A model generated the notes under the pieces. It did no database searches. It was not told where the DNA came from and saw only the letters and a list, made by a program, of their open reading frames with translations. Of a stretch of 64,000 bases of DNA, positions 13,501 to 24,999 are shown piece by piece. Every line of letters begins with the position of its first letter. Position 1 is the stretch's first letter. A program made the translations under genes and the position numbers. This DNA comes from Glandiceps talaboti (lineage: Eukaryota; Hemichordata; Enteropneusta; Spengelidae): positions 22,809,287-22,873,286 of the forward strand of contig NC_135564.1 in assembly GCF_964340395.1 (NCBI RefSeq), given 5' to 3'.

Positions 13501-13855
13501 CACCTTGTCTCAAGGTGGAGTAATTCTCACCTTGTCTCAAGGTGGAGTAATTCTCACCTTGTCTCAGGGTGGAGTAATTCTCACCCTGTCTCAGGTTGGA
13601 GTAATTCTCACCCTGTCTCAGGGTGGAGTAATTCTCACCTTGTTTCAGGGTGGAGTAATTCTCACCTTGTCTCAGGGTGGAGTAATTCTCACATTGTCTC
13701 AGGGTGGAATAATTCTCACCTTGTCTCAGGTTGGAGTAATTCTCACCCTGTCTCAGGGTGGAATAATTCTCACCTTGTCTCAAGGTGGAGTAATTCTCAC
13801 CCTGTCTCAGGGTGGAGTAATTCTCACCTTGTCTCAGGGTGGAATAATTCATTCC
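10533..13855 (+). repeat. 27-bp minisatellite, about 120 units, with 1537-bp higher-order duplication
   Basis: The unit is ctcaccttgtctcagggtgg plus agtaatt. Because 27 is a multiple of three, several frames on both strands stay open for hundreds of codons (RQGENYSTL, LSQGGVILT or NSHLVSGWS repeats). These are not genes: frames shift at 26-bp units such as those with ctcacttttctcagg, and no splice or start context exists. The array contains a long internal duplication: the stretch from about 11010 recurs 1537 bp downstream with the same diagnostic variants (for example gtctcagggttgagtaattc near 11085 and 12622). A smaller 243-bp block (nine units) is repeated near 12050 and 12295. The whole array lies in the intron between the poly-Asp and penultimate exons. 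Confidence 0.95.
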
Positions 13856-13859
13856 TAAA

Positions 13860-14460
13860 ATGTGAATTATTGCTTTCAAGGATAAAGTTTTAATGGAATG
13901 ATTAAAAGCATGGGCTTTTATATCGAAAATGAGACATTCGATTCATAGTCTTGAATTAGGGTTATGCATTTCTGTCAGTTTAAACTGCATTTATACAAGG
14001 GATCAATTTTGATAATACATATGGACAAAATAAATAGCTAGAATTCTAAAGGTATGGTCAAAAATATGAAAATATAGTTCTTAAAATTATACATTGGTGA
14101 AAGAGATGGCGAGAAATGTGAGAGTTGAAATGTTAGTAAATAATATAAATGAATATATTGTGGGATATGGGACGTTATGAATATCACAAACACAAATGAA
14201 AATGCCAGTTTGCTGTGAAACCTACTAACATATGATCACAATCAATCACAATCAAAAAAAAATTCACACACCCCCTTCGAACCCAATAATTTTCATATCC
14301 TCCCCACCCGCTGAAGACTACACAGAGATTTTATAGATGCAATTATATGGTATCCCATCCCACATTCTGGAGATATACAAGCTATACACTACAATGAAGT
14401 TATATGCAGAGATACAATTCAGAGTATATTATTATAGACTTTAATTCGGAAGCGACGTCC
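13860..14460. other. Unique intron stretch
   Basis: No gene, array or recognised element. AT-rich. Confidence 0.35.
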
Positions 14461-14464
14461 ATAT

Positions 14465-14730
14465 AAATATATGTTACAGAAAAGCTACATGAGTTTCTGT
14501 GTTCCCTTGGCAGAAGGACAAATATCATCTGCGTACATTAAATGATTTATGAAAATACCTCCAATATTACAACCTGTTTTCGAGTTACACAATCAACGTA
14601 AACATTAAAAAGCTTTGGGGATAAAATCCCACCCTGTTTTACACCATTAGTGACTGTAAAGCCACCAGAAGTATGTGCACCCCATCGAATAACGATGTGT
14701 TGTGTCCTATACCAAGCTACCAAGCTACCA
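14465..14730 (-). pseudogene. LINE reverse transcriptase fragment
   Basis: On the minus strand, 14720-14590 reads WYRTQHIVIRWGAHTSGGFT followed by VTNGVKQGGILSPKLFNVYV, the NG-x-x-QG-x-x-SP-x-L block of non-LTR reverse transcriptases. After a frame change it continues GGIFINHLMYADDICPSAKG, which contains the YADD catalytic box. About 90 residues of the palm domain are left, with no start, no other domains and a frameshift. It is a dead internal LINE fragment in the large intron of the acidic gene. Confidence 0.75.
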
Positions 14731-14882
14731 AGCCTATATATTTCAAGCTGTAACACTTTGGAGCTTAGTACTTGCTCTGCTCTGTATATGAATATAAATA
14801 ACAATATTATTTTATTTATTACTATTTGTGTGCATTTAAATAATATAACTTTTAATAATTCAAATCGAACGTATGTCATTAT

Positions 14883-15030
14883 ACTATAATATGTTGCACT
14901 TTCCCACTCCGTCCTCAAAGTGCTTTACAATTATTACCCCAGGCTCGGATCTATATCGACACAATGGCCCTTTAAACTTTCTCAACTCCCTGGGGAGCAT
15001 ACAATCCATTGCAGCCTTTATAAGTACATA
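14883..15030 (+). repeat. Dispersed repeat with gctttcccactcc-type core, copy 2
   Basis: cactttcccactccgtcctc, agtgctttacaattattacc and ggggagcatacaatccattg match the copy at 1083-1260 in the same orientation with scattered changes. Confidence 0.6.
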
Positions 15031-15119
15031 ACTCTATTTCTAATGCATTTCTTGCAACTAAAGTAGCTCAGTCCATCTTTAGTGTGTCACGTTTAGTAAC
15101 TGTGTGTACTTTCGGGTTC

Positions 15120-15223
15120 CCATGTTTCAATTGAACAATTTCCCATCTACATGCTCTTCTACTTAATGTCCCCACCAAATACCAAGGCAATCGGTCTGCC
15201 GGTTTTTAAGTTTAAGCCGTTTA

Positions 15224-15261
<38 letters not shown>

Positions 15262-15350
15262 GACAGACAGACACACACTGATCGACATACAGACAGACAA
15301 TTCACCATGGCTATAGCACTACTGAATCTCAGTTCAGTTGTGCTAAAAAT
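15120..15350 (+). repeat. Microsatellite-tailed repeat, partial copy
   Basis: ccaccaaataccaaggcaat, a (CA)n(CAGA)n tract at 15226-15298 and the tail gaatctcagttcagttgtgc place this in the same family as 1-905. Confidence 0.65.
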
Positions 15351-15354
15351 TTAA

Positions 15355-16660
15355 GAGCATATGGATATGTAGAGCAGGGACAATGTATCATCATGGATGA
15401 ATTCAAAACTAGACTACATGGATCACTTAATGAATATGAACCATCAGGAATACAAAACTAGACTATTCAAGATATGTAAGGGTTCCAACAAAGTTAGCAA
15501 ACAAGTGCTCAGCGCTCACTTTGTCGAAAATGGCAAGGTGAGCGTCAAACTGCATGCAAGTACTCAATCCCAGACTGTTAGGGCCAACGTCCAATCAGAA
15601 CCTTTAAAACTTATGTTATTCCCCGACTCATTTTGTCACTATGTTATCGTTTACAGAAGCAATATTTGAGGTAAAGTGATGGTGGGCAAGGGGTATTGTA
15701 AAGCCGGTAAAATCGTAATTCAAATTATCTGGGTACTCTATTTTCACTGTAGTCTGTAAAAAGCACAGCCACTATATGCCGTAATTGGGCAAGAGGTTTT
15801 CGTACTTCGTAATCAGACCATTACCATGCTGCATAATAAATAGAATCACTTGGAGAGTGACAAGACCAAATTGCTATGCATGCATAGACATATGTGGTTA
15901 CACATCAAGTATAAAGGCCAAGTCTTCACGGTTTCTATCGACAGGAAATTAGAAGAAATGTTATAAAATTGAATTGATATTGTACCAATATAAGGGAGCC
16001 TTCAGTATTTACAAGGGGGAGGGCCGGAGGAAATCACACATGGTCTGCTAAGTAAAACATGACCCCGGGACCCCCCATTCTCCATTTGTAAAAAGTGGCC
16101 CTCCCCTTTGTCCCATTTTGTAAAACATGACCCTCCCAATGACAATTGCATATACTGAATGTTAATTAATCTTCCCATTATATGTATGCATACAAATTAA
16201 ATGATTTTGACTGTATTAGAAAGCAATATTTGTTTATATAAAATGAAAAACAGTAAAAGATTGGTTAGTTGCCTTTCTCTTATAATCATACACAATCTAG
16301 TTAGTATCTAAAACATGCTTTCCATTTTGTGCATACTCTGCCTGATCTGGTCACTTGTAAAAGTTCCCTGATATCATTGTCATCATCATCACGTTCACCT
16401 TCAGTATTGCCATTATCAGTGTCACTCTAATCTGACTCACTGGTACTACTTGAGTCAGTACATGTATCATTGTCCGTGTTCTCTATGACATTCAAAACTA
16501 AATCATCATCATCATTATCATCATCATCATCATCATCATCATTACTGCTACCATCACCATCATATTTTAACAACGACATTCACGTACAGTGTGAGTGATA
16601 AAGTGAGATGGTACACTCAACAAAATGCATCCTTTTATTAAACAATTTTCTTACAACATG
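15355..16660. other. No supported gene
   Basis: The stretch contains an ORF of 90 codons at 15397-15669 without a recognisable domain, a pyrimidine/GGCCCTCCC-rich patch near 16010-16140 that recurs in diverged, partly inverted form at 20690-20825, and a CATCAT run near 16500-16560. Confidence 0.35.
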
Positions 16661-16664
16661 TGTA

Positions 16665-16789
16665 TTTTTACCTCCCGTAAGGGTACGGGAGGTATTAAAA
16701 TACAAATGTCTGTCTGTGTGTGTGTGTCTGTCTGTGTCTGTCTGTCTGTCTGTCTGTCTGTGTCATCATTTTCTAAAATTCGGCTGGCT
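16665..16789 (+). repeat. Palindrome followed by TG/CTGT microsatellite
   Basis: acctcccgta and acgggaggt form a hairpin, followed by (tgtc)n up to 16763. Similar GGAAGGT/ACCTTCC palindromes with CA/GT tracts occur at 23285-23405, 37998-38080 and, without the microsatellite, near 5135-5150. They probably mark ends of one repeat family. Confidence 0.5.
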
Positions 16790-16889
16790 CAATACGGCGT
16801 ATTCCGGTTATCGAACTTCCGGTTGTTTCGCAGGAAAGTATCGCGAGAGGGCGCACCATATCTGACAAAGTGAGGGCCAGAATTTTCGT

Positions 16890-17529
16890 CATGGCATCTA
16901 ATAGTATGGCGATGTATGAAGCTGTCAACAAAATGGGCGTAAAAGAACTCCGTGCATTCATAAAAGAGTGGAAAATTACTACTTCTAAATCTACTAGATA
17001 TCGCCAGAAATGCTGTAAACCTTGGTCTTGAAACACTAGAAAATGATAATTTTCTGAGAGAACGGAAGAGGAGACGAATAGTGGATGTCAAGCATCAAAA
17101 TATAGAACTAATCGACAGCGGAAACATTGAAAGTTGGACGGAGGACCTTCGAAATATACCCGATGTATACATGATAAACATATTTCTTTACCTTACTGGT
17201 GTCTGTTGCTTGACAAAAGAACGATTAGAAAATTACAAATCTGACAACAGCTTCCAATCTGATTAAAATCCGATGTAGATGTTGGCTGATCGTTCATTGC
17301 TATTTTACCTTCGTTATTTTGCCTGAATTGACCTTCTTGGTACATGTTTACATTTTTTAGCTTGCCTGATCGCCTCCTCTACGATCAGGCTAAAAAATGT
17401 AAACATGTACCAAGAAAAATAATATCAGGCAAAATAACGAAGGTAAAATAGCAATGAACGATTAGCCGACATCTACATCGGATTTTAATCAGATTGAACA
17501 GCTTCCAGCTACAGTCATTGCAATATTGA
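16890..17529 (+). pseudogene. Broken transposon ORF
   Basis: From ATG at 16890 it reads MASNSMAMYEAVNKMGVKEL then RAFIKEWKITTSKST. A one-base shift near 16995 is needed to continue as ARNAVNLGLETLENDNFLRE, a basic RKRRR stretch, WTEDLRNIPDVYMINIFLYL and TKERLENYKSDNSFQ. The end resembles the region before the SWIM/YqaJ parts of a group of marine-invertebrate transposon proteins (a tyrosine-leucine segment, then TKE-x-L-x-x-YKS); this is from memory and unverified. At SFQ the frame is cut by a foldback element and resumes after it with a duplicated 11-bp target. It is inactive. Confidence 0.45.
17257..17496. mobile_element. Foldback (Mutator-like) MITE inside transposon ORF
   Basis: The two halves are near-perfect inverted repeats, starting aatctgattaaaatccgatg and ending catcggattttaatcagatt, with arms of about 110 bp. 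The flanks AACAGCTTCCA at 17246-17256 and 17497-17507 are identical, giving a target duplication of 9-11 bp as in Mutator-like elements. Removing it restores a continuous codon series at the insertion site. Confidence 0.8.
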
Positions 17530-17897
17530 GAGTTCGGTCGACAATTACCAAGCCACATGTTTATATTGTAACTGATGTCGCCGCATACTTAGGCCTTTCT
17601 TGTTTATTAGAACAGTGGTGTAGCACCACGGGTGAAATCATAAAACTTTGTCCGGAAAAAAACATTTCATGTACTGGTTATAAGTTGGCATAAACATATT
17701 TGTATTGATATACTCATCTTTACTATCACACTTTGGTTAGCTTGCTATTCTTCATTCAGGACCATCAGTGTATAAAAAAACCCATTGAAGTCGGCAACGA
17801 ATCATAAATATTGTTGTACCACACCGCCCACCCCTTCAATGAATCGGCCTTCCATGTAACGTTTACGTGGTTCACTCATCATACCATGTCTTATACC

Positions 17898-18120
17898 GAT
17901 CTGATTAAAATCCGATGTAGATGTCGGCTGATCGTTCATTGCTATTTTACCTTCGTTATTTTGCCTGAATTGACCTTCGTGGTACATGTTTACGTTTTTG
18001 TCCCGATCGGTAGAGGAGGCGATCAAACATGTACCACGAAGGTCAATTCAGGCACAATAACGAAAGTAAAATAGCAATGAACGATTAGCCGACATCTACA
18101 TAGGATTTTAATCAGATTGG
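17898..18120. mobile_element. Second copy of the foldback MITE
   Basis: Same inverted ends (gatctgattaaaatccgatg and ggattttaatcagattgg) and the same internal words (ctattttaccttcgttattt, tgaattgacc). The loop differs (gatcggtagaggaggcgatc). The flanks cttatacc and ttttatac give only a weak possible target duplication. Confidence 0.75.
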
Positions 18121-18689
18121 TTTTATACAAGCTGCAATAACTGTAGCGTATATTGTGATTTTGAGGGTTCTTTCCTCTGTTTTTGTACCTTTTTCCGTTC
18201 CGATGTTTGACTGGAAGCAATCGCTACAATTTCTCCAACGGTAACGCAAATGGACGAGGTCACACTGAAAACGTGAGTGAGATGTCAGTGTACTACCCGT
18301 TTCAAAATGTTGCTACTTTTGGGTTTTCCTCACGGTCGAATTGCAGAGCCAAACTTACGCGAAATATTAGGAGAACAAGAGGTTAATTTGCTATTTCGTT
18401 ATTTGATGGGCGATAATGCAATATTATAGCGTAAAGTTACGGGGAATGACAGAAAATCTTTAGTCAGTGGTTACGATGCCTATAGACTCTATGCTTTGCA
18501 ACAATGCTCTACAAGTCTGGCCCTCACTTCCGGTTCTAAAACAGCGCCCCTAGTGGCCAAACAATCATATCTTTTATCTTTTCGGGGCTTCTTCGATAAC
18601 CGGAATACGGCGTATTGTAATGAAATTCAGAATATATAATCTTTAGGGTAATAGCTAGACCTGATTAGGTTTTGAGCCAGATCTGTTAA

Positions 18690-20010
18690 TGTTTAATTAG
18701 AGAAATTTGCATATTAATGAAATCAAATAATTAAGCAATATCTTAAGACTGCATACTCCAATTTCAATATAATTTAGTATATTCGTTATAACAACATACA
18801 TTTGTCCTATAAAATTTGATGATGTACCTTACAGCATTAACGAATAATTTGCATAATTAATTATTTTTTGGTAATTAGGCTATATCTTAAGAATGCATAC
18901 TTCATATTCAACATAATTTAGTACATTCGTTAACCATAAGAAAACTTATATGTCCTATAAAGTTAGTTGATGTACCTTACATTGTTAATGAATAATTTGC
19001 ATAATTAATGATAAGAATACATACTTCAATTTCAATATAATTCAGTACACGTTAGCAATAACAATCACACATGTCCTGTAAAGCTTGTTGATGTACCTTT
19101 AAGTGTTAATGAATAATTTGCATAATTAATTATTCTTGGTAATTAGGCTATATCTTACGACTGCATACTTCAATTTCAATACATTTCAGTACATACATTA
19201 ACAATAACAAATTGTGTATGTCCTATGAAGTTAGTTGATGTACCTTACATTGTTAATGAATAATTTGCATAATTAATGATTTTGGTAATTAAGCTATATC
19301 TTAAGAATGCATGCTTCAATTTCAATACAAATTTGTACATATGTTAACCATAACAAAGCGGATATGTCCTATAAAAAATTTTGATATAGTTTACAGTTTT
19401 AATGAAAAAGTTGCATAATTAATGATTTTAGGTGATTAGGCTATATCTTACGACTGCATACTTCAATTTCAATACAATTCAGTACATACATTAAAAATAA
19501 CAAATTGTGTATTTCCTATAAAGTTAGTTTATATACCTTACAGTGTTAATGAATAATTTGCATAATTAATGATTTTCAGTAATTAGGCTATATCTTAAGA
19601 CTGCATACTTCAATTTCAATACAAATTAGTACATAATGTTAACCACAACAAAGCAGGTACGTCCTCTAAAATTTGGTGCTATAGCATACACTTTTAATGA
19701 AAAATGTGCATAATTAATGTTTTAGGTAACTACGTCATATCTTAAAAATTCAAGCTTCAAATTTCGTATAATATGATACATATATCAACCATAATAATAC
19801 GCACCTGTCCTATGAAGTTTGTTGCTACAACTTTTACCTTTTAATGAGTATTTTGAATAATGAACGATATTCAGTAATTAAGCAGTATCATGCACTCTTC
19901 AAATTCCGTATAATTTGGCACATACATTAACTTAAGAAAGCACGCTTGTCCAAAAACAAAGACTGTTACCATAGTTGTTTTTATTTTAATGAGTTATTTG
20001 CATAATTAGT
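18690..20010 (+). repeat. Diverged ~147-bp tandem repeat, about nine units
   Basis: Units contain tttgcataattaatgatttt, taattaggctatatcttaag, tgcatacttcaatttcaata and catatgtcctataaagtt. Spacing of the gcataattaat word is close to 147 bp (for example 19121, 19268, 19412, 19559). Units are 10-30% diverged by eye, and the last ones are most decayed. The array ends with ggcattcagtttaaatctgg. Confidence 0.85.
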
Positions 20011-20103
20011 GATTCCCTTACAGGAGGCATTCAGTTTAAATCTGGTTATTTTTAGCATGTAAAGTACTCGTAAAAATAAATGTTGAGTGCTCATCTCACT
20101 TTT

Positions 20104-20619
<516 letters not shown>

Positions 20620-21010
20620 ATACTTTTACATCTCAAAACACACAAAACAAACTGACAATAACTGAATCTTCAATTTGGTCACAAAACTACGGATTGTAAA
20701 ATGTGCCCCTCCCCAAAACATTGTAATGCAAAATATGACCCTTCCCAAGAACAGGTTTGTAAAATGTGACCCACACACCCAATTCCTCCCCTCCCCCCCC
20801 CCCTGTAAATACTGAAGGCTCCCTAGTGACTGAATCCCTGTAGACGTATCAATAGTAAAACTTTATTCAATTCAAAGTTCGTTTACAGCAATGTTTATCT
20901 TTCCGAAGACACTATTTGTATTCAAGTTTGGAATAAAATTATTGAAATCACTCAACAAAACAAACGACACAAAACAATGGAAATGGTGGGTAAATAAAGA
21001 CATTTAGCCA
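20620..21010. other. No supported gene
   Basis: Contains a CCC-rich patch (20695-20825) related to 16010-16140. Nothing else recognised. Confidence 0.3.
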
Positions 21011-21030
21011 ATTTTCAGATCAGATTTTAA

Positions 21031-21237
21031 TCAGATTAGGTTACTGCCTGCAACGTAGACACCAAGCAATGCGAGAAGCAACATTGTTGCAGATAATCCG
21101 ATCGTAATGGTTGCACGTATGGTTGCGGCCATACACAAAGCAATTTGTAGCATGCAACGAATTCCCCTGGCGAATTGCCTAGTGTACTGCTTGTTGAGTT
21201 TCCCGTGTAACTTGTCCTTTACTATCATAACTTCCAT
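21031..21237 (-). CDS. Small hydrophobic ORF, uncertain
   Basis: This 68-codon ORF starts MEVMIVKDKLHGKLNKQYTR and ends with a likely membrane segment, ATITIGLSATMLLLALLGVY. It directly adjoins one arm of an aatcagatt foldback end (21018-21041), so it may belong to a mobile element. No domain was recognised and no homologous copy was seen in the window. It could be chance. Confidence 0.15.
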   Translation of the reverse strand: MEVMIVKDKLHGKLNKQYTRQFARGIRCMLQIALCMAATIRATITIGLSATMLLLALLGVYVAGSNLI

Positions 21238-21527
21238 AATACAAGTAACTATTTAATCACACAGGAATGATCAAACTTTGATGACGTGCGCTGCGGCATC
21301 TTTCAAACAATCAGTAACAATTTATAACATCACCATTTCCCTCCATTTTTCGAGAAATGATGTAACCATTTTTGTTGAGGGTTTTTGAAACCTGCACTCT
21401 GGTTCAGCTCAGTAGAAAGTCATGTCAAATCTCAGTCAGGTAAGCATGTGTAATTAAATAATATAATATAATATAATATAATAATGGTAATATAATGTGT
21501 AGCTCGTTTTCCAAACTTGCTATAAAG

Positions 21528-21730
21528 TTAATAATAATAATAATAATAAATATAATAATAATAATAAACTTTATTTAAACTCGATAGCCTCATAGGTAAC
21601 AGCCTTTTTTCATGAGGGTCAAGAACAAAAAAGAACAATTAAAATACAATGACAGAAAGAGAGACATTAAGGCAGACACAGACACACATTCCTATGGCTA
21701 TCATCACGAGTTTTATTACTGCAGCAGAGC
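21528..21730 (-). mobile_element. LINE-like 3' end with (TAA)n tail
   Basis: (taa)n at 21528-21567 followed by actttatttaaactcgatag and tcatgagggtcaagaac resembles, on the minus strand, a LINE 3' UTR ending in a TTA repeat. No coding part remains. Confidence 0.4.
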
Positions 21731-22307
21731 CTGAACATGATTTTTTTTTCAAATGCACAAGGTGAACAACCACTCCTGATATTTAATTTATGTCAAATCA
21801 TGAGTAAAATATTTTATGCCCCTGCCTATCATACCATCACAATTTTCACGCCCCCCCCCCTTTTGCACCCCAAAATTTTCTGAAGCCTCCCCTGCCATAA
21901 ATTCAGCTAATTCCCTAAAAGTTTTTTCCTACACTTCTCATATTTTTTTATTAGTTGTACTTTTTAACACAATTTTACTTTTATTTATTTATTTCACTAT
22001 CCCGAACATCTATATTACCCTATTTTTGTTTGTTTGTTTGTTTGTTTGTTTAGTTGGTTGATTGGTTGGTTGGTTGACTGGTTGTTTTTGTTGTTAACTA
22101 ACGTCATTGCAATTTATATTAAATTGTGAATGCTATCAGTATCCACCATTTTCATACTGATACATTTGATTACACTGGTTAAGTTTTAGCATATACAGTC
22201 TATAATTAAGTTGAAAGCCTAAGTAATTAGTCTTGTACGAATAGTGCCTCCATTTATTTCATGTGAATCTAGTACTAAAATGTACAGGTGAGACCTTGAA
22301 AACTTAC

Positions 22308-22578
22308 TCCTCACTCTGTCCTTCTGAATTTCCACCGTCTTCCTCCTCATCATCATCATCATCTTTCTTTGCGTCATCAGGTATATCACTGTCTTCCTTT
22401 TTGCTGGTATCATCATCTACTGTATCTTTGTCTCCCACTTCTTCCTCTTCGTTAGAATCAGCATTGTCTTCAATGTCATTACCATCAAACTCCTTAGCAG
22501 TATCATCACCATTTTCCTCGTCACTGTTGTCGACTTTGTCATTTTCGTCGTCATCATCATCATCATCATCATCATCTG
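22308..22578 (-). CDS. Acidic protein gene, poly-Asp exon
   Basis: This 271-bp exon (acceptor ctccttaaag, donor gtaagt) enters by completing an Ala codon and leaves in phase 2. It starts with ten aspartates from a (GAT)n/GAC run and is almost wholly Asp/Glu, with short hydroxyl-rich interruptions and KK pairs (SKKED, AKKDD). The trinucleotide run suggests slippage-driven growth and probable length variation between alleles. Serine-rich plus-strand ORFs over this region are shadows. Confidence 0.75.
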
Positions 22579-22629
22579 CTTTAAGGAGAAACAAGCGACA
22601 GTGATTATAAATATACATGATCACTTGCA

Positions 22630-23302
22630 ATTGATGAAATATTTCTATTTAGGATTAAAGGAAAGGTTTACACTTTCAGAAAGCTTTTCCTGGTGTATTT
22701 AATCGACGTGTATCTGAATTTTATACCAGATGTAAACTGAATGCCTTCCGTGAGAGAAACCTTTAGAATGTTGTTCCTTCATGCATTATCGAAAAGAAAA
22801 ATTCTGCGCTACCGGCGCCGGCAGACGTCATGATATCGTATATCCATTAGTTACTATATCAATAAATAAAACATAGCTTCAGAACTCCGGCTGACACATT
22901 GTAAATATCCACTTCTGCAAAAATTGAGTTTGGCGTATTTTCAACTCGCCACAATTTTCAGAGTCCACCATTTTAGGCACTGTAAAAACGTAAACCTAAA
23001 CTGACACCACAAACGGTGAATTCTTATGTGCTTTAAATGACTATAGTAAAAGATATTGGCAAAGTGTTTGTGTAATCCTCCGTTGCAGAATTTTTGGTAG
23101 AAAGAGGGGTAATTTGGCCCGGAAGTTGAAGCTGACCAGGTTTGACCAATGATCTTCCCATGCATGCTTTCACGGCAAACAGAAACATGTGGGAGTGCAA
23201 ACAGGTATCAACGAAGTACAAAAAAGGATTTTAAATTTTCATTGAGAATGAAATAGTGAAGAGATCGTATGAATTGAGCCAGTCATTTTTTTAGAAAATG
23301 GT

Positions 23303-23343
<41 letters not shown>

Positions 23344-23420
23344 ACAGACAGACACACACATATACTTTTCATCCCCAATATAAAACTTCCTTACGGAAGG
23401 TAAAAATGAAATGTATTAAA
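22630..23420. repeat. Dispersed repeat region with inverted relative at 38.6-39.0 kb
   Basis: The segment contains accagatgtaaactgaatgc (22722), the tattttcaactcgccacaat block (22939) that recurs inverted near 31500-31550, and agctgaccaggtttgaccaa with catgcatgctttcacgg (23130-23175), which recurs inverted at 38820-38880. A (CA)n tract follows at 23305-23360. Confidence 0.55.
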
Positions 23421-23819
23421 GTTGTGCGACTTTGAAATGTCAATGAGCGACATTGTGTGCAGCCATTTTGGGAATTTTGCCACAAAGGATACTGGGAACA
23501 CTCCCAACTTGTGACATCATGTTATCCTGAATTCCACCAGTCTAGCATTTAGATCTAGTTTGTGTAGTAGCTGTGCATTGCAAACATGCCCAGGTGTAAA
23601 TTTAAAGAATGTAATAATCATTTTCAGCATGATGGTAAATCATTGTATTTGGTAGTTGCTATGGGTGTTGCAATGGTTGCTATGCACATTAGGGATCGGT
23701 CAGTATCTCCAGCCTGCAGGGGTCAGTTGATTCTTCCATTGGGCCGACAAAAGTCACTGACCCCCTCCCTCCCCATCTGTAAACCCCCCCCCCCATATAT
23801 AGAATATTCCCATGTCAGA

Positions 23820-24095
23820 CAAGTTTTGATCGTGGCTCAGTGTGTGGACTCCTTCACTGACAATACCAGAACCTGGGATTGAAACTCTGGCCTTCAACGG
23901 ATAAGAAAGCAGTAATGCCAGAACCTGGGATTGAAACTCTGGCCTTTAACGGATAAGAAAGCAGTAATGCGAGGACCTGGGATTCAAACCCTGGCCTTTA
24001 ATGGATAAAATAGCATTAATGCAATAACCTGGGATTGAAACCCTGGCCTTTAACTGATAAGCTGGTAATAATGAGAGAACCTGCGATTGATACCC
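23820..24095 (+). repeat. Degenerate ~52-bp minisatellite, first part
   Basis: Units of the form aacctgggattgaaactctg, gcctttaacggataagaaag, cagtaatgc, about five copies. The same array continues at 24690-24990 after about 600 bp of different sequence. Confidence 0.8.
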
Positions 24096-24690
24096 ACGCC
24101 TCCATGTCGGAAATGCCTTGGTAAAACCAAACTATGGATAACCCGAGTTCATCAATAGGCAAGTTGGGTTGTTGACAATCTCTAAATCTGTTTGCAATGT
24201 CAACTGTAATAGGATTATAAAAGTTGTAACAGCTGATAACGTCCCTTGACTCAAACGATTCACTCCTTGAAAGTAACCTTGCACTCGGAACTACAGTTTT
24301 TCTCGTTCCATAGTTAGTTAAATAATTTTTTGAAAAATTAAGCGCAGAGATACTTAAATAGCAAATTCCCATATCTGATGTCCATATACCAAATGTAACA
24401 TCATCAATGTACGGTGCACGATGTATCCTAATGTTATGATCGTGATCGGATCGTGACCTTTCACCCAAGCCAGTTGTGCCTCGCGGTGGAGGAACACACT
24501 CACTAGTACTTGCACACATTCAGTCGACAGCATTTCAGTCTTGACCTAGTACCTGTACCAGCGACGAGTCAGCTTATCAGATGTAATTACAAAAAGCAAA
24601 CACTTAGTTATGGTAATAAGGATTGATAAGAAAGTGCAAGAATTGCACTTTGCTGGTAAAGGCAATGTTCCCCTCATGTCTAAAGGATAA
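24096..24690 (-). other. Non-repeat segment splitting a minisatellite; contains a long ORF
   Basis: This segment interrupts the ~52-bp array. On the minus strand it carries an open frame from 24519 (MCASTSECVPPPRGTTGLGE) that stays open for about 140 codons of non-repetitive sequence (FGIWTSDMGICYLSISALNF, KTVVPSARLLSRSESFESRD, FRDCQQPNLPIDELGLSIVW) before running into the array. Composition is protein-like and not low-complexity, but I recognise no domain. It could be an insertion, an exon of an unknown gene, or chance. Confidence 0.25.
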
Positions 24691-24990
24691 AATAGCACTA
24701 ATGAGAGATCTGGGATTGAAACCCTTCTTTCTTTGTTAGGATACCACTAATGTGAGAACCTGGCAGTGAAAGCTTGGCCTTTAAGTGATACGATAGCACT
24801 TATGAGAGAACCTGGAATTGCATCCCTGGCCTTTTATCATAGCACTGATGCAATAACTTGGGACTGAAACCGTGGCCTTTAACGGATAAGATATTACTAA
24901 TGCGAGCCCCTGGCATTGAAACCCTTTCTCTTTAACTGATAAGATAGCAGTAATGCAAGATCCTGATATTGAAACCTTGGATTTTAAATT
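24690..24990 (+). repeat. Degenerate ~52-bp minisatellite, second part
   Basis: About six decayed units with aacctgg, gaaaccctggcc, tttaac and gataag words. Confidence 0.75.
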
Positions 24991-24999
24991 TCAAAAGTA

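Larger units (their letters stand above)
16790..18617. mobile_element. DNA transposon with 26-bp perfect inverted ends
   Basis: The left end caatacggcgtattccggtt plus atcgaa is repeated exactly, in inverse orientation, at 18592-18617. The inner flanks also share gtgagggccag (left) and ctggccctcac (right). The element holds a broken ORF (16890-17270) and two foldback insertions (17257-17496, 17898-18120), so the core is about 1.36 kb. No target duplication could be fixed. The superfamily is undetermined. Confidence 0.65.

Noticed and set aside
10432-13879. Long ORFs of 146-505 codons on both strands
   Set aside because: They come from a 27-bp array (a multiple of three) and exist in several frames at once. 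The frames shift at 26-bp units and no other coding evidence exists.
21018-21041. Another foldback MITE, from aatcagattagg
   Set aside because: Only one end is visible; no inverted partner was found nearby.
22263-22604. Serine-rich plus-strand ORF
   Set aside because: Antisense shadow of the poly-Asp exon, whose minus-strand splice sites and phase fit the gene.
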